Source: Stagonosporopsis chrysanthemi (Eukaryota > Ascomycota > Dothideomycetes > Pleosporales > Didymellaceae). From it: a stretch of DNA of 64,000 bases. The DNA lies in the NCBI GenBank assembly GCA_022560025.1, contig JAFISE010000059.1:1-64000 (forward strand). Direction: 5' to 3'. A program made the translations under genes and the position numbers. Positions 21,027 to 34,318 of the stretch are shown here, piece by piece. Numbering within the stretch: position 1 is the first letter of the stretch; the number at the start of each line of letters is the position of its first letter. Below the pieces are notes generated by a model. That model did no database searches, was not told the origin of the DNA, and saw nothing but the letters and a program-made list of their open reading frames with translations.

Positions 21027-24000
21027 CCGGCCTGATAGGAGCAGCTTTGGGTGATGTTACTGACAAGCAGGCAACATTGGGTGTACAAATCGTTTGTTTG
21101 TGTCGTGCGCGTTCGGAGCTGAGTGCAAGCCGAACTGCACTGAGCTTTGAATCCTGTGTAAATCTGCAACACTAACGACGCTATCGCAAGATGTTGCTTC
21201 GTCCTGGTCGACGGTGAAACAGAACAGCCAGTGCTTTTTCGAGGACGCAACGACGTTGTTGCAAGATGCTCCGAAAGTTTGGTATGGAAGCTGCGAGTAA
21301 TAAGGCGGGTTGTTGCGTGAGAGCGGGGGACTGCGTCTAGCGAGTCGTGGGTGTAGACGAAGAGCCAATGAGGTGTGGTGCAACAAAGTGCGAAACTGCG
21401 TCTCTCGGAAGTGCACTCAATCCGACAGCAGCCTTAAGAAGGCAGCGGCAGATGAATTGGGAATTCTGGTAGGTGACGATCCTACTACACGCGTGATAGT
21501 GGCTGATGTAAGGACGAAGTGAGCTGCGCAATCGCGAGCAGTCGTCCCGTAAGAGGCGTTCAGTGATGATCGCCCTGAGTGGGGAGGCAATACGGCTTTA
21601 TCGACCAGGATCTAGGTACTAGAGTGCTTGGTGCAGTGCAGGGTGGGCGAGAGAGGTAAGCCGGCGAGGTTCAAGGCCAGGTTGCACGACACGGGACGAC
21701 AAGAGGTTATAGTGAGTGAAATGTAGCGTCGTTGCAACGAGGACAAATTCGCCTCTAATACACGATGGAGGATGACCCTGGAAGTAGTGGTTCCACTCTA
21801 TCCAGCGCACCGGGCCGTCGACTACTCAAAGCAGGGAGCAGACCGAAGCTTGCAGAATAGCAAGTGCACTGTCCACGCAAGGCACTGTGTTGACGTTTGC
21901 TCAGAGCGATCAGGAGCTGCATGTGGCTTCAAAGAGAGCAGCCGGCGTGAGCGCTAGTTGTGTGATACAGAAATGTCAACCCTCGTGGAAATGTAACGTG
22001 CTACCTATGGTGGTTAAGCCGCGCGGACCTTACTGCCAGCACGACTCGCTTTTCATCGGCCGCATCTAGTTCTCCCGCGCCAGCTTCGACATGCTGTTGG
22101 TCAGACACACCCCAGGCGGAAAGCTGATGATCCAAGATGGACAGCGGCGGGAAATACAGAGGTAACGCCGCAAAAACTGTCTGTTACGAGGTGATTTCCT
22201 TGATCAGCCTGTGGGCTACGGCCAAGGCCTATTCACCTTGCTTGGATCCCTGAAATTGACAATTAATGGCAACAGCCTAACGCCATACATCCTACGGCCG
22301 CACATGCGAAGCGTCAGTGGGACGCGATCTTCTTTTCGACGTTCAATCGTTCCTAGCTGATAATCAGCCCCACCAACGACAGACGCCTGAGCACGTATGT
22401 AGTGTTATTATCCTCTTGGTTGCTGTAATGTATGACCGGACGACATCATCCTTCGCGGTGGTTATCCGGTCAAATGACTGCAGCTCGAGACGTCCCTCCT
22501 GACAGCAGATAACAAACATGGCGGCTGGAGGCATGGGATACGAGCAGAGATGCAAAGACCGGCTAGCCGGTGGTGTCGAACGTTTTGAGCTTTCAGCCAC
22601 ATGACAAGGATAGGGCGCGCAGATCTTAACATTTCACTGACCTGGTAGGTTCAGCGAAGCAACGTCCAGCCCCCAGAGGTCATCTCCCCGCATGGCGGAG
22701 GTACTCGCTTGCGCCCGTCAGCAGAGCAATAGATGTTACTCGCGGCGATCTATTACTGGAGAACGGCCGAAGAATAATTTCAGCAAGGCAGGAATCCTCT
22801 GCGTATTAACCACTCTTTCTATCGATCGTAATCTCCACGGCAACAGTCTTAACGCCGCACTGAACTCGGGACATTCAAGATTGGTAGCGGGCGGAGCGGA
22901 AACACGGACGGACTGGCAAACTCAAAAGAGCACGCCCCCGAAGTTGGCTCCTAGAGGGTTCCCGCATTGATCTCGGCTAGTGCCGAGGAGCTCTAACGAC
23001 AAAGCTGTAGTTTAGTGATCAGCTATCGAAGCGAGGCGGCTTGCAATAACAAGAGCGCATCGGAAGCGGCATCACCGAGGTCTTGCTGTGTGACTTTGCT
23101 GCTCAAGAACTGACAAGCATCTCACCATAGATGAGGATGAATCAGCTTCAAAATATCAGCATGCTAGCATGATTCGAGGTAGTCTCGTCCATAGGGGATT
23201 GTCTCATCACGATGTGGAGCCCGGACACCCTGCGCTATCGCAGTCATGCCTGTTTGAGCGAAACGCGATAATTTCCAGGATGGTGGCCTACCAGCTGACG
23301 AGTGTCATGACGCATGAATAGAGGAGAGATCTGTGCACAACATTCCATCTCTTTTGAGGGTGTACGACGATGTTTGAGATGTACGAGCCTCTGGAAACAT
23401 CCGACCCTGCAGTGTAGTGACAGCGGAGACCGAGAAGGGCGACTTACATTAGCCAGTTTGTGGATCTTTCGGTACGATACGCTTTGCAAAGCGGGATCAG
23501 GCATCCGAGAGAGGGCCGAAGGTGGAGCAAAGAGACGAAGCGGGTGTGACTTGCATATGCTAGCGGTATGCACTGTCGCGGGGTTTGCTTAGAGCAACAA
23601 TGCCGTCTCATTCGTCAAACGCAGCCGGACAGGTCGACAGCTGCACAACAGCTCAATGTTGGACCTTTCAGGCCGCCCTTCCAGAGGAGCTTGCGTACAG
23701 GAATTTTAATATTCCGGACTTTCGGCACGTTGACTTGCAGGCGATCGAGATCACGGAGCTGGTCGTTGCTAGCTAATGCCTGGTGAAGCACAGAGCACTG
23801 CAGGTGGCAGGGGTTCTGGATTTGATCGAATGTGTTGTACAGAGGATGCCTGTCTGCGGGATGTGAATATCTGTAGGATGAAGTGATGTGCAACCCGTTC
23901 CGTCATCCCACCTTCACGACTGGTAGCGACGCATCACGTGCTTTTCGTTACACAAGATCACCTTCCCAACACGCGGCATGTTTCATGCACCGGCGGGCCG

Positions 24001-24288
24001 TATTGTCACTTGCAGAAGCCGACGTTGTTGCGAGAAGGGGTTCGAGTTATCAAGTCATGACGGAGCCGCCTCTTCAGATAGCTGCTCATCCCTTGACGTG
24101 TTTGTGCTGTTTGCTGTGTTTGCATCCACCCTTAGCGTCTTGGCTCACGCTAAGGGAACAATGACCGCGGCGCGTTGTTCGAGGTGACAGCAACCATCCA
24201 CGCGCCGTATCAGTCCTGTCATTGCGGCAGGCCGCCATGCCTACGTGAAATTCAATCGCATGCATCGGTTTAGCTGACTGCCACCATC
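21027..24288. other. 3.2 kb intergenic region, no gene recognised
   Basis: It lies between the divergent Zn2Cys6 (-) and CFT2 (+) genes. Only short overlapping open stretches are present. Two loosely similar segments (around 22265 and 22845, both with GGCAACAG followed by TAACGCC) hint at an old duplicated repeat. No RNA gene was seen. Confidence 0.55.
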
Positions 24289-27173
24289 ATGTTCAATTTC
24301 ACGCCTTTGCTTGGGGCGCAATCTGCATCGCCAGCTTCGCAGTCATTGCTCGAGTTTGATGGAGGCGTGAAGGTGCTTATTGATGTAGGCTGGGACGAGA
24401 GCTTTGACGTCGAAAAGGTCAAAGAGATAGAGAGGTAGGTGCCATTCAGTGTGCGGTTCTCATGTACAGCTGTATATAGACAATCCAATGTACAACGATC
24501 GAAGCTGATTGCGTTGGCTCCAGACACGTTCCCACGCTCTCTTTCATCCTGCTCACTCATGCGACCACTGCGCATCTCGGCGCGTATGTGCATTGCTGCA
24601 AAAATATTCCAACCTTCACGCGCATACCCGTCTACGCAACGATACCCGTCATATCCCTTGGACGTACACTTCTCCAAGACCTTTACGCTTCCACACCGCT
24701 CGCAGCTTCCATAATCTCGACCGAGTCCCTCAACGAATCGGCCTACGCATATTCAACTGCGCTCTCGGGAGGAGAAAATCCGAATCTCCTGCTCCAGGCC
24801 CCGACACACGACGAGATTGCCAGCTATTTCGGTCTCGTAAATGCCCTCAAGTACTCGCAACCACGCCAACCATTGGCATCACCGAGTTCTCCACCCCTTA
24901 ATGGTCTTACAATCACTGCGTACAGCGCTGGACACACACTTGGAGGCACAATATGGCACATACAGCATGGTATGGAATCGGTCGTGTACGCGGTGGACTG
25001 GAACCAGGCGAGAGAGCATGTACTTTCTGGGGCTGCCTGGCTAGGCGGACCTGGAACCGGCGGTTCGGAGGTGCTGGAGCAGCTTCGCCGCCCTACTGCG
25101 CTAATCTGCAGCAGTAAGGGGTCAGGCAAGCATACTAACATCAAGGGCAATCAACGCGATGAGGCTCTTCTGTCTATGATCAGGGAAACTGTCGCCAGAG
25201 GCGGATCCGTTCTGATCCCTACCGATTCAAGTGCTCGTATTCTAGAGCTGTCGTATCTTCTCGAAGAAACATGGCAGAATGAAGCTAGTAGGGCTGACAG
25301 CAACAGCCCGCTGAGAAATGCCAAATTGTATCTGGCCAGCAGAACAGGCGGTACGACAATGCGATATGTACGCAGCATGGTGGAATGGATGGATGAAGGC
25401 ATCGTAAAGGAGTTCGGGGCAGGCGGCGCAGGAGACGGTCAAGATCAGGGCAAGGGCAGATCGGGTGGAAAAGACGACAGAGGCGCGAGACCACCGTTTG
25501 ACTTCAGGCATGTCACGTTATTAGAACGGAGGACAAGAGTAACGCGCATGCTTGACGAGAACGAGCCACGCGTTATATTGGCGAGCGACACGTCCCTTGA
25601 ATGGGGATTCTCAAAGGATGCCATCAAGAGTTTAGCATCAGACGAGAGGAACTTGATTGTTCTCACAGAACGCGTTGGTGAACTCACTGGGAAAGAGAAG
25701 GGCTTAGGACGATACTTGTGGGAAGTCTGGAACGAACAGAACGCGCGCGCCGAACAGGGCTCCTCAACAACAGTCGTAGACGCTCCAGGTCAAACGTCTG
25801 TTCGAGCTGCCCGGACCGTGTCGCTCGAAGGCGATGAAGTGGCCCTCTACCAACAACATCTGGCGAGACAGAGACAATTACACAACACGATAGGCGGTGA
25901 TGCTACAACCAACCTGGAAACAGCTGATGTAGTAGACGACCGATCGTCAACAACATCCGAGAGCTCGGAAGACTCGGAGGACATGGTCCATCCCCATCAA
26001 GGAAAGGCTCTCAACACAACGGCAACGCTTCGTCATGCCCGTAACAAAGTCGACCTAACTGATGCTGAGATGGGCGTCAACATTCTCACCCGGCGCAAAA
26101 ACGTCCACGACTTCGAAGTCCAAGGCAAGAAAGGTGCCGATAAGATGTTCCCAATCATCACCAAGCGAAGGCGTGCAGATGACTTTGGAGACTTGATCCG
26201 CCCTGAAGACTTTGCCCGTGCAGAAGAAGAAGACAATGTGGCAGGCGAGACTTCACGTCTTGATGCAGTAAAGAAGGAGAATGCGGTCGGTCAGAAGAGG
26301 AAGTGGGATGGCGGAGCAGACGCGCCTGTCGAGCCAGATAGTGAGCCAGAGGACGACCCAGACAAGGTTGACGGGCCCGCAAAGGTCGTGATGGAATCAG
26401 AGACGCTCAACATCAGGTGCCGCATCACCTACATCGACTTCTCTGGCTTGCACGACCGCCGCACAATCCAGACCCTCGTTCCCTTGATCAAACCCCGCAA
26501 CCTCATCTTTGTTGCCGGCGAGGAAACAGAAACCAAGGATCTCGCAGAGGAACTACGTAAAACACTAGCCTCTATGGAGGCAGGCAGTAGCATCGATGTC
26601 TTCACGCCAGCAGTAGGCGTCATGATCGATGCCAGCGTCGACACAAACGCATGGTCTGTAAAGCTATCGCGCAGCATGATCCAGAACCTGCGGTGGCAGA
26701 AAGTTCACGGTCTGGGCGTCGTTGCCATCACCGGGCGCTTGCAGGCCGCGAGTCTGGACCTCCCACCAAAAGAGGAGGAAGACGAGCCTCCTGCTAAGAA
26801 AAGGGCGAGGCTCGAGGCTACGCCCGCAATACCTGTTAGCCAAGAGGCGAACGACGACACGCCGGTGCTGGACGTCATACCGATGAACATGGCGACTGCG
26901 GTGCGCTCTGTGGCTCAGCCATTCCATGTCGGTGATCTGAGACTTGCTGATCTGAGGAAGCTCATGAAAGCATCGGGAATGGAGGCGGAGTTCAGAGGCG
27001 AGGGTGTGTTGGTCATCAACGGGACTGTCGCAGTAAGGAAAACGGCAGCAGGCACTATTGAAGTCGATGGCGGCGCGTACCGTTTCGCAGATCCCAGGAG
27101 CAGCGACGCAGCTACTTTCTTCAAGGTCAAGCGGAAGATTTACGAAGGTCTGGCCGTCGTTGCTGGTGGATAG
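24289..27173 (+). CDS. CFT2: Cleavage and polyadenylation factor subunit 2 (CPSF100/Cft2)
   Basis: This is the non-catalytic partner of the CPSF73/Ysh1 endonuclease in mRNA 3-prime-end cleavage, in the nucleus. Exon 1 is 24289-24434 and exon 2 is 24524-27173, giving 931 aa. The start MFNFTPLLGAQSASPASQSL is typical. An N-terminal metallo-beta-lactamase domain (VLIDVGWDE, LLTHATTAHLGA, YSAGHTLGGTIW) lacks the HXHXDH metal motif, as expected for CPSF100. A beta-CASP domain follows (LICSSKGSGKHTNIKGNQRD, SVLIPTDSSARILELSYLLE, RVILASDTSLEWGFS). An acidic, basic-cluster linker (about 420-610) is followed by the CPSF100 C-terminal domain (IDFSGLHDRRTIQTLVPL ... HVGDLRLADLRKLM). The intron has donor GTAGGT and acceptor CCAG. 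Confidence 0.94.
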
Positions 27174-27430
27174 TTATGTACGATCTCGACGTGGATTTTG
27201 GCGCATCTACTTTTATGAATCTACTTCAGATGTATCCCTGCTAAAAGCAGATATCCTTTCTCTGAGTACTACTCTTCAAGCACACTTGATGTCATGCTTC
27301 CAGTCCCACGTAAGCTGCACATACCACCTCCGTCGCACAAACCCACAACACAAACTCCACTCTCACACATTCTAACTCCATACCTGCACTTCACACTCTC
27401 TCACCCCCATCTATTAACCCCACCGCACCG

Positions 27431-28033
27431 ATGTACCCCGTCTTCGCCGTCCTCCTCCTCCCCTACCTAACCCTCGCAGTCCAGCCACTGAGCCGCCCAG
27501 CGCACGAAGTCATCGCCCTCCTCGACCTGCAGCCAAACATTGAAAAAGGCTATTTTCGGGAGACCTTCGCTGATGCGGCGATGGTAAACGGGAACAGAAC
27601 AGCGTCGACGGCAATCTACTATCTTCTCGAGGGGAGCGAGGGGAGCTCGGAGTGGCATCGCATTGACGCTGCTGAGGTGTGGTACGTCAACTACCCTGCT
27701 ATTGTTTTCATACTGCTCTACACCCTTGCTCTGGTTGGTTGCGAGGGTTCCAAGGGACTTGCGCAGTGCTGACGCTCTTGTGCCAGGCATCACTACGCCG
27801 GCGCTCCCATGACTTTGGAATTGTCGTGGGATAACGGAACGGCCACTGAGCGTGTACTGCTCGGAGACGATATCTTCGGTGGTCAAGTACCGCGAGCTGT
27901 GATTCCGGCGCATCGATGGCAGAGAGCGAGGAGCGAGGGGGAATGGACGCTGGTTGGAACGACGGTGGCGCCGGGGTTCGTGGAGAGCGGGTTTGAATTG
28001 AGGAAGGACTGGATGCCTGATGAGGGATGTTAG
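27431..28033 (+). CDS. Secreted DUF985 (cupin_5) family protein
   Basis: Exon 1 is 27431-27681 and exon 2 is 27787-28033, giving 165 aa. Residues 1-17 (MYPVFAVLLLPYLTLAV) look like a signal peptide. The rest is one DUF985 cupin domain: LDLQPNIEKGYFRETF, STAIYYLLEG, SEWHRIDAAEVW joined over the intron to HHYAGAPM, LGDDIFGGQVPRAVIPAH and TLVGTTVAPGFVESGFEL. Most family members have no leader, so secretion would be a variation. The reaction is unknown; related structures have a metal or sugar-like pocket. The gene is convergent with the C2H2 gene; the 343 bp between the stops shows nothing. Confidence 0.88.
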
Positions 28034-28376
28034 AGAGGAGGTGATGTGTTATGCGCGGTAGGAGGCTAGCTTACTGACGATATTGATAGATGTATGATGT
28101 TTGAACTGCTACATAGTACATAAATATGAATATTTACAGCAAAGCCAAAGCGCGTGTTTCACTCCAATCAACATGTGTCATTTACCAAGAGCAAGCCGTG
28201 AAGTCATACAGTCGTGTCTCGATGTAGCCAAACAGCCCTCCATTGTGTTGTAGATTTTGTCCTGTGAGAAAGCAAACAACCCAAAACGCCACAAACTCTG
28301 CACTGCGAACGTATGACTCTATACAGGGCACTGCATGAGCCAGAGGCCGGCCACCTGTACTGTGGTACCTCTAGTT

Positions 28377-30767
28377 TCACAAGCGTCGTCGCGTTTTGGG
28401 TTGTTCCTTTTCATCATCTTCAATACCTTCCGCATCTTCCGGAAGAGTCTCCGAAGACATTCTCCTCTTCTTGCGACTCTTGAGGTGCACAGTGTGGAGG
28501 TGCTCTTCCATTTTGTCTTTGCGGCCCTTGAAGCTGCGGCCCTTGCTCTTTCTCGCAGGGTTGCGTGAGCGGTCACAGCCTGACTCGGGACAGAAATATT
28601 CGAAGACTTTATCAGTGTGTAAGTTGACGAGATGGCGTTTGAAGTCTGCGTGCCTCCCAAATCTCAAATCTTGACACTCTGGGTCCGAGCATTTGTATAT
28701 GCCAGAAGCGAGGACATATCCAGTGATCTCTTCAGAATCAGAGTCGGACAGCGGAGTGCGTTTTCGGGCTCGAGGTTTCGTAAGTTTCGTCGGCAGCTCG
28801 AGTGAGGGTACTTGAGTCGGTACCGAACTAGGAGAGTGATCCACGACCGGCGTGATCGTTTGAGGTGCTGCGGTAACCGCACTACAGACCAATCAGCACT
28901 TGCTTCTGATGATATGAACTTATGTTGACCTGCAGTCGTACCTTGGGCGCGGTAGATGGCCGCTGAATGAATTTGGCCGTCTGTTGAACTGCGGCGTCGA
29001 GTATATAGGAGCGTACGGTGCACTGGGAATATAATGTTAGATATGGCAAGAATTTACCAAATGTTTATAACGTTATAGTGTAATCCTGGGATGAAACAGG
29101 CTCAGGTTTGGCTTAGCTGGGAAACTTCTGTAGTTGTATGTGAATAGCGTTACACGTGGACTATCACGGAAGAAGTGGCCCCTCTGAGGAATGATTGAGA
29201 TGCAAGAAGTTCAGAATGGCGTCCTAAGGCTGATCTCAATTCCTTCAGAGGTGGAAACATGCTGTCGATCTCAAATAGCAGAAGTAACCAGGCACAAGGC
29301 TGATAGCTTCGTCGAGTCGTGGCAGAGACCACAAACAAAAGGCAAGGCGCGTATAACATGCAGGGTTGCAGTATTGGCGGGAGTCTGGACGGCAATATGA
29401 CTGAACAAATCCATGTGGGTGCTCGATCCACAGGGCTGATAGATATTGGACTATGTGCGGCCGACAACAACAGAGATTGACCAAATATAAATGTACTCAC
29501 CTTTCAGGAAGCCCGGAAAGGTCCTCAAGTGATTTGAATCCACCGGCCGGGCTGATTTGTGGTAGGGATGGCCCTTGTTCTGGAATTCCAAGGCTGGTTG
29601 TAATACGCCAGCTTGAGCCATGGCGGCGAGAGTGTCGTGTACGGACATGTGCCGTGTATCGATAATGTATCCTCCTCAGGGAAAGACTTTGTCGGCTCAA
29701 CGGTATCGCTCAGGCCCGGGACAGCACTGAAACACCAAAAGTTCCTTTGGTAAAGACGATGATGATGCGCTGGATGTGAAGCGCGCCATGAGATGATATC
29801 TCCTTCTGCATACTCTGGATTGCATTGAGAGTCTCTGCATGCGTAAATCAATTGGAGCCGAGCCAATTGTGGAATAGGTTGGCAGGAATCGATGCTTGTC
29901 GTCCAGTAGGATGTCCACGGCTTGCTGAAGATAGTTTCCACTGAAGCCTGGGATTGGTAACAGGAGTGGTGATGACATGGTAGAGATCTAGAAGGCTCAA
30001 GCTCCGATCCAAGGGTCAATCCCGGTGTCCAGGGCAATAGTCCGGGTGCATCGCAAAGTTACTCAAGCAGTCTAACGTTTTTTGTGTGATAGTATACAGG
30101 TGGGATGAACTTACTCGTTACCAAATGTGCTGCTCCCGAATTGATCAGCTCCGTCGAGCTCAGGCAAGCCAAATCCAAACAAAGTATTATCCGGGGACAT
30201 GTCGTGTGTGCCATGCTGCACTGTTGATGCATATGCCATAAGCTCATTCGTAAGGCTTGGGTTGTAGGGCTGTGTGAGTGGAGGATACATCTGAGGAATA
30301 TTCGACTGGGCGTATGTTTGATAGCCAAACAGTAGTGAGCGAGGAGAGTATGCGGTCCTTGAGCGTCGCATGTCGGCCGCAGCGGGCAAAGGGTTGTTCG
30401 AATAGGGAAAGCGAGCCTCACCACCACCTTGCTGACCGGAAGACGTCGAGGACAGATATGACGCGTGCGATGTTACGCGAGACATGTCTGCTGACTGAGA
30501 GGAATAGGCAGTACCGATCGGGGTCAGTTGCTGTCCGCAAGGCCGATGTTCAGCCTGATACTGTCCAGATAGTTGCTGCACTTGAGAGGAGCCTTGGGAA
30601 TTGACCGAATCATGACGCGCTCGAACCATCGAAGGGTCTCCTTGACCAGTAAAGCTTTGTTGCTGTTCGAATGGATGAATAAGGTTGAAATTGTCCGTGT
30701 TGAAGCTACTGTCACCAGTTGCGTAGCCGCCGCCCTGGTCGTAACCAGGATTGTGTGGATTTTCCAT
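28377..30767 (-). CDS. C2H2 zinc-finger protein, middle exons unresolved
   Basis: A probable nuclear DNA-binding protein. Exon 1 is 30767-30115 (Gln/Ser/Tyr-rich, low complexity, ending GSSTFGN). The last two exons are well supported: 29022-28942 (CTAAC branch, CCCAG acceptor, donor GTACGA) and 28881-28377. They carry KCSDPECQDLRFGRHADFKR with a second Cys pair (YFCPESGC) and EEHLHTVH, a fungal C2H2 arrangement, then basic and acidic ends. An exon ending at 29501 (donor GTGAGT) fits the phase and reads SLEDLSGLPE before it. Between 30114 and about 29612 three frames are partly open and I could not choose, so there may be unusually long introns or further exons. Two separate genes are less likely but possible. 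Confidence 0.7.
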
Positions 30768-31522
30768 CGAAACCACGAAATAGAGTTACAGAAGAAGTGA
30801 TGCTAAGAGCTAATGATGTACTAAAAGAAAATCAAGAGAACTAAGGTGCAACTATGGTTGGATTGGTCTGCAGAATGCAAGCAGGTCGGGAAAGGGAGAC
30901 CAAACATGAGATGAGGCGTCCACTCTTGTTATATGAGCGCGGAGGACTCGAGGACTCTGCTTGGCTGCAGCAGGGACAGAATCAGCCTCATGCGCTGTCA
31001 AGCGCTTCTGCATGGTGGGCTTATTTGCGAACATTGTGATTTAGGCAAAGAAGGCAAGCCGGTGACGCAAGCCAGGAAATTCACCGATGAAAGCACTATG
31101 GCCTGCGCACGGCGGCACAAGCGTGCAGGCATGCAAGATTCCCGCAATTTAGAGATCCAATCATGTCTGATGTTGATGCCGGGCAGAAGGACATTGGAAG
31201 TTGATTGCTGGCGTTGGTCAGCGGGCGGTAGCCTGGCCGTGAAGCTTAACGAGTCCCGCAATCATGGCTCGTGGAAGAGACGGCAAGTGCACACGAGGGT
31301 ACAACGAACCACGTCCTTCGTTCATGCTCGCCTCACTGGAAGCTACCCTTTAAGAGCAGCCGGTCTGGCACATGATCACCATCCTTTTGCGCTCTTTTCC
31401 AGTCTATCGGCGGGCTCCGCCCTCACCTCAGATACACAATGAACTCATTAGGCGCATTTGATGAACCATTTCGATGAACATGCCAACCTGCTGTATCAGG
31501 AGCATTTAGTCCTCTATCATGT
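30768..31522. other. Intergenic region, no gene seen
   Basis: It lies between the start of the C2H2 gene and the stop of AIP1 (both reverse strand). It is probably the C2H2 promoter. No recognisable gene or repeat. Confidence 0.6.
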
Positions 31523-33507
31523 TCACGCCTTTACGGACCACACCTTGATGCTAGCGTCACCACCAGCACTAAGGACCTTTGTTGCCTTTTCCCAAGCAAT
31601 GCCTGTAACACCGTCCTTGTGAGCGTTGAGCGCCTTGATTCGCTTGCCAGGGTCCTCAACACTCCACACCATGACATTTGTGTCCAGACTTCCACTTGCG
31701 GCATAATTCTCGCTCTCGTCCCATGCTAGGCATGTGATACGTGCAGTGTGCGCGCTCCACCGGTCCGTAATGATTTTCCAGTCCCCACCAGCCTCATATG
31801 CATAGATTTTACCGTTGCTGGCACCAAATGCAAGCTTAGAGCCGGATGTGGAGAAGGCGATAGCTGAGATTGCGGCCGTAGCGCGGCGGAGCTCTGTCCC
31901 AGTCTCCTTCAGTTCAGTCCCTGACAGAGTGTAGATGTGGACGAGCTTGTCATCTCCACCAACGGCTACGGTCGAGCCATGTGCAGCAATCGATGTAGCG
32001 CCATACTTGACTGACAGCGAGCTAGCCTTGGAACCTTTGGAATAAACGGCTATCGAATCCGCTGAAGCGACCAGAGTAACGTCGCCCGTAGAAGCAATGC
32101 CCTTAGGCTGGAAACCCAACTCGCTAGCCTCACCGGTAAAGATCTTGTCTGGGACAGAAATCGATCTCAGCGTGTCATCCCAGCCTACTGTGTAAAGTTC
32201 GGCCTGGCTCCCGGAGGTGGCGGCCGTGATGCCTGCAACATAATTGGAATGTGAGGCTCCCTCGACCTTGTCAGCAAGCCCTGTGGAAACGTCCCATGCC
32301 AAAACGCGACCGTCGTAGCTGCCAGTGGCAAATGTCGAGCCTGACATCCCAGCAGATGTAATGTTCTTCTGGTGTCCGCGCACGACTTTGGTCGGCTTGG
32401 GGCTCCCGTCTACCAGGTAGTTGAGGTTTCCTTCCAGATCCACACTGACAATCAAACCATCGCTGCGGCCGGTGGGCCACACAACGCCGACTTGCTGATC
32501 AGGAATGCTGACAACGCCCTCCTCGCCCATTCGCCAAGTCTGTATGTTTTTACCTGCTTCAGGGTCCCAGATGCGGACGGTCTGGTCTGCACTAGCGGTG
32601 ACAAACTTCTTCGAGTCCTTTGCCCAGGAGATACCGAAAATGCTGCCGGTATGCACGCCGTCGCCAATTTGGCCCTTCGCCTCACCGGTCTTGCCGTCGT
32701 ATAGCCAGATGCGCTTGTCAGCACCTACGCTAGCGAAGAGCGAGCCGTCTGGCGAGAAGGCTGTGCCGAATACGAAACGATTGTGTTGCTCCCTCAAGCT
32801 GGTGTTGAACTTGAAGGGCGCGCCATGGTAGAAGACGAGGCTGCTGTCGTCAGATCCGGTGACAGCTCGCAGTGGCCGTTGCTGACGGATAGAAACACTG
32901 TTGATCTGTTGCGAGTGTCCTGAGATCTCTCCTACACTGTTGCCGCTGTCTGCCGTGATGCAGTGTCCGAATCGCTCCTTGCCATCACCGACCGCGATGA
33001 TTCGCTGCGAGTCGCCGTCCCATGCGATATCGTTGATGCGTCCCGCGATGATGTGGTAGTCGCCTAAGCATCGTCAGCTTCACTTTCTTAGTCGATGCCG
33101 GCCGGTCCTCATTGCCCTCACACACCTTTTGTAGCGCCTTCGCCTGCGCAGTCCCAGATCTTGACAGCTCCAGACACATCTCCACTTGCAACATAGAAGC
33201 CGGAAGGTGAGAAACGGGCAACGGTGGTCTGGGCGGTGTGTTGGGTGTATTGCTTGCTGACCGCGGGGTCGTCGATGGAGCGAAGGAAGATGGATTTGCC
33301 TGACTGTGGAAACGGTCAGCATGTCTCACTCCAGGTATTGCTGCTTGATTGCTTACAGCATAGGCTATCCGCTCTCCCTTGGGGTCAGACGAAAGGGGCG
33401 TTGGCTGCCCGCGGGTCGTGGTGGGCGAAGCAGCCCAGATGGCATCTGCTTCTGTAAGTTATGGTTTGCACCTGCGGAGTGAAGCTCCTACCAGATACAA
33501 GAGACAT
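31523..33507 (-). CDS. AIP1: Actin-interacting protein 1 (WD40, Aip1/WDR1)
   Basis: Aip1 works with cofilin to take apart and cap actin filaments. Exons are 33507-33492, 33451-33357, 33303-33126 and 33063-31523, giving 609 aa, the normal length. Recognisable blocks are IWAASPTTTRGQP, LSSDPKGERIAYA joined to SGKSIFLRSIDDPAVSKQYT, VARFSPSGFYVASGD, DYHIIAGRINDIAWDGDSQR, VTGSDDSSLVFYHGAPFKFN and many WD repeats ending SAGGDASIKVWSVKA. Such proteins fold as two seven-bladed propellers. The first exon is only 16 nt (MSLVS plus one base); it is required to supply the Met and fits the GTAGGA donor, CATAACTTACAG acceptor and phase. Confidence 0.95.
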
Positions 33508-34318
33508 TGCGCAAGGAAGGGAAACGCTCAAAGCAATGCGGAGGTGGAAGCAATTAGCGATTGCAGTTGATGTTTCGGGTTCTAAGGCTGCCTGAGCTAT
33601 TGCTCGAGGTGGGGCACTTCGTCACCGCTCCTGTCTCAACCCCAGGCTGCGACCTTATGCAGGGCACATCCATCTCGACATACTCCACACAGAACACAAC
33701 TTGAGAACTGCTCATTCTGATTCAAAGGATTAGCCCTCTGTGTTGCGAATGATCTGCTCCATGCTTATAGCGGTGAACCAATCTCAGCTCCTAGGAATGA
33801 CGTCAACCCCTAGAATGCTGTCAGGAAGGTGCGAAGGGTTGAAGCTGTTGCGCAGGAGCACTGGCTGGTGCGAACAATATATGGCACTCTTCACCCAAGT
33901 AGATTGCAACAAACGTCAGGCTGAGTACTTTCCCTACATTCACCATCAGCGCCAGTCAAGACAGTCAGGCCTCCACAGCTCCGGATGTTAGCCAGGCTTA
34001 ATTCGCTGCATTCAGATCAAGCCTACTAGTGCATACGCTCTAATGAGCTTAAACTCAATTAGCTCATACTTACGCTGGAGATCGCGAGCCTGTACCAATC
34101 GTTCGCTTGCTGCCTGCTCGTGCAGACCGGCCTGTTTCCTAGTCTGCCTTTTGTACTCGGGCTTGACGGGCTTGACGGATTCGGACTATGGGTGACCCCG
34201 AGCCACAACAGTGTATATCAGAGGTTGACGGTCAGACGAGATGGACGACAGTCCGGACTGTACTCAGTTCAACACATTACACATAGCAGTCTGAGGCCTC
34301 TACACCGCATACATTGCC
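33508..34318. promoter_or_regulatory. Divergent promoter region, AIP1 / FAD monooxygenase
   Basis: This 811 bp lies between two divergently transcribed start codons and holds no gene. No clear TATA box was seen. Confidence 0.5.
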
